From Novipirellula herctigrandis (GTDB lineage: Bacteria > Planctomycetota > Planctomycetia > Pirellulales > Pirellulaceae): a stretch of DNA of 64,000 bases. A program made the position numbers and the translations under genes. The notes beneath the pieces were generated by a model that was not told where the DNA came from, searched no databases, and was given only the letters and a program-made list of their open reading frames with translations. The DNA lies in contig SJPJ01000001.1 in assembly GCA_007859835.1 (NCBI GenBank), positions 471,134-535,133 on the forward strand. Reading direction: 5' to 3'. Positions 63,176 to 64,000 of the stretch are shown here, one piece after another. How positions within the stretch are numbered: position 1 is the first letter of the stretch; each line of letters starts with the position of its first letter.

Positions 63176-63822
63176 TTCGATGCTCCTTCCATTTCCGCCT
63201 TCGCTGCTCGCCGTTGGTTCATCCAATTAATGAACAGCAACCAAGCACCGAGAGTAAAAAATCCACCAGGCGGCAACATCATGATCGTCCACTCTTGGTA
63301 CGACTCGCCAAAGATGCGAAACCCGAACAAACTTCCGTTCCCCATGATCTCGCGGACAACGCCTAAGCAGAGAAGTCCGAGCAAAAAGCCAAGCCCCATG
63401 CCGAGCGCATCAAACACTGAACGACGAATTCCGTTCTTCGAAGCAAACGCTTCGGCACGCCCGAGAATCAAACAGTTAACAACAATCAACGAGATAAAGG
63501 CACCGAGCGCCTTGTGAAGATCCAAACTGATGGCTTGGATCAAGTAGTCGACGATCGTCACAAATGTGGCGATCACCAAAATGTATGTGACAATACGCAC
63601 TTGCGGCGGAATGATTTTCCGCAGCAACGATACCGCTATGTTGGAACACAGCAACACAAATGCCGTCGCCATTCCCATGGCGAGCGCATTGATGCCAGTA
63701 TTGGTCACCGCCAATACCGGACACATCCCCAATACCTGTACAAACACTGGATTGCGTTTAAGCACACCATCGAGGAAATCGTTAGTCCCCAAAGGGACGT
63801 CCTTTTCAAGGCCAACCGCCAT
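63172..63822 (-). CDS. rnfE: Electron transport complex subunit RnfE
   Basis: A 216-residue membrane subunit. Motifs 'NPVFVQVLGMCPVLAVTNT', 'LIVVNCLILGRAEAFASKN' and 'MGNGSLFGFRIFG' are typical of RnfE; its two Cys complete the inter-subunit Fe-S site with RnfA. It starts 3 bases after the rnfG stop, and overlaps rnfA by ATGA. Confidence 0.95.
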   Translation of the reverse strand: MAVGLEKDVPLGTNDFLDGVLKRNPVFVQVLGMCPVLAVTNTGINALAMGMATAFVLLCSNIAVSLLRKIIPPQVRIVTYILVIATFVTIVDYLIQAISLDLHKALGAFISLIVVNCLILGRAEAFASKNGIRRSVFDALGMGLGFLLGLLCLGVVREIMGNGSLFGFRIFGESYQEWTIMMLPPGGFFTLGAWLLFINWMNQRRAAKAEMEGASK

Positions 63823-63825
63823 CGT

Positions 63826-64000
63826 TTACTCTTCCCCTCGAAAATCGTTGGTCCGTTTGTGTACCTTGGGAATCCATTCGCCGGTGCTTTCATGTAGCAT
63901 GTCTGCGGTGGCTCGCGATGAAATCGTCGCTCCGCTGATCCCGTCGATCTGCCACGGCTCGCTTTTTTCCCCTGGTTTGACGAATTCAATCGGATGCGCC
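63826..64000 (-). CDS. rnfG: RnfG, C-terminal part only
   Basis: The C-terminal 57 residues; the gene continues beyond the right edge. The covalent-FMN motif is 'IDGISGATISSRATADML' (SGAT, flavin on Thr), as in RnfG/NqrC. Placement just before rnfE matches the Rnf operon order. Remaining rnf genes (B, C, D) must lie beyond the window. Confidence 0.9.
   Translation of the reverse strand, partial: AHPIEFVKPGEKSEPWQIDGISGATISSRATADMLHESTGEWIPKVHKRTNDFRGEE

Noticed and set aside
62594..64000. Na+-NQR subunits (NqrC/D/E)
   Set aside because: Motifs and the rnfG-rnfE-rnfA order fit Rnf better: a separate FNR rather than NqrF follows and the sequences match RnfE/RnfA wording such as RAEAFASKN.

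Overview
The window looks like a chromosomal segment of a marine planctomycete, most likely Pirellulaceae (Rhodopirellula or Novipirellula type). This is an inference from gene content: a secreted sulfatase, a membrane-bound dehydrogenase with a C-terminal haem domain of the Planctomycete/Verrucomicrobia type, a multihaem cytochrome with TPRs, a heparinase II/III protein, a Tat-exported Gfo/Idh/MocA oxidoreductase, SMP-30 and NHL propellers, a FliG, and many short secreted proteins of unknown function. No rRNA, tRNA, integrase, transposase or CRISPR array was seen. The window cuts a multihaem cytochrome gene at the left edge and rnfG at the right edge.

Layout. 1-4294: 3' part of a cytochrome c/TPR gene, a convergent sulfatase, then about 830 bases without a gene that hold two hairpins. 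4295-12699 (minus strand): a fatty-acid catabolism operon in the order acyl-CoA ligase, thiolase, fused enoyl-CoA hydratase/3-hydroxyacyl-CoA dehydrogenase, acyl-CoA dehydrogenase and patatin-like lipase, with a strong hairpin inside it. 13189-24246 (plus strand): a small secreted protein, TsaE, an APH-like kinase, a large DsbD, then a tightly coupled four-gene set made of an NPCBM-like protein, an HtrA-like protease and two protease homologues that have lost catalytic residues. 24442-26399: a NifX/NifB-like cluster-binding protein behind a good sigma-54-type promoter and a group of TTGCAA palindromes, then a thioesterase and an MBL-fold hydrolase. 26905-30526: the planctomycete dehydrogenase/cytochrome and two Cys-rich secreted proteins, one made of 15 CE(A/V)CD repeats. 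30840-37111: epimerase, FliG, GlmU-like uridylyltransferase plus prs, SMP-30, and a hydrolase. 37275-45058: lipase-like lipoprotein, ROK regulator, orphan MalK-type ATPase, heparinase II/III, and a HEAT protein. 45101-48301: one 1066-residue protein that joins all three parts of the AmmeMemoRadiSam system. 48439-54896: NHL lipoprotein, a Sua5-like/low-Mr phosphatase fusion with rpiB, holB, a prenyltransferase-fold protein and a small hypothetical protein. 55219-59963: a UroD-family methyltransferase divergent from a homocysteine methyltransferase, then a sugar isomerase and a Tat-exported oxidoreductase. 60024-64000 (minus strand): rnfG-rnfE-rnfA, a small Cys-rich membrane protein, a plant-type ferredoxin-NADP reductase and a cation/calcium exchanger.

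The feature that runs across the whole window is a set of at least twelve short tandem arrays, nearly all with a 15- or 18-base period and different unit sequences, inside coding regions (always in frame, mostly at protein ends or linkers) and between genes. The most promising candidates for something undescribed are these arrays, the NPCBM/HtrA/pseudo-HtrA operon, the AmmeMemoRadiSam triple fusion with its unassigned 200-residue middle segment, and the Rnf-linked Cys-rich protein/FNR/exchanger cluster. Transcription terminators are mostly hairpins with weak T-tracts; only the one at 30571-30614 looks classical.
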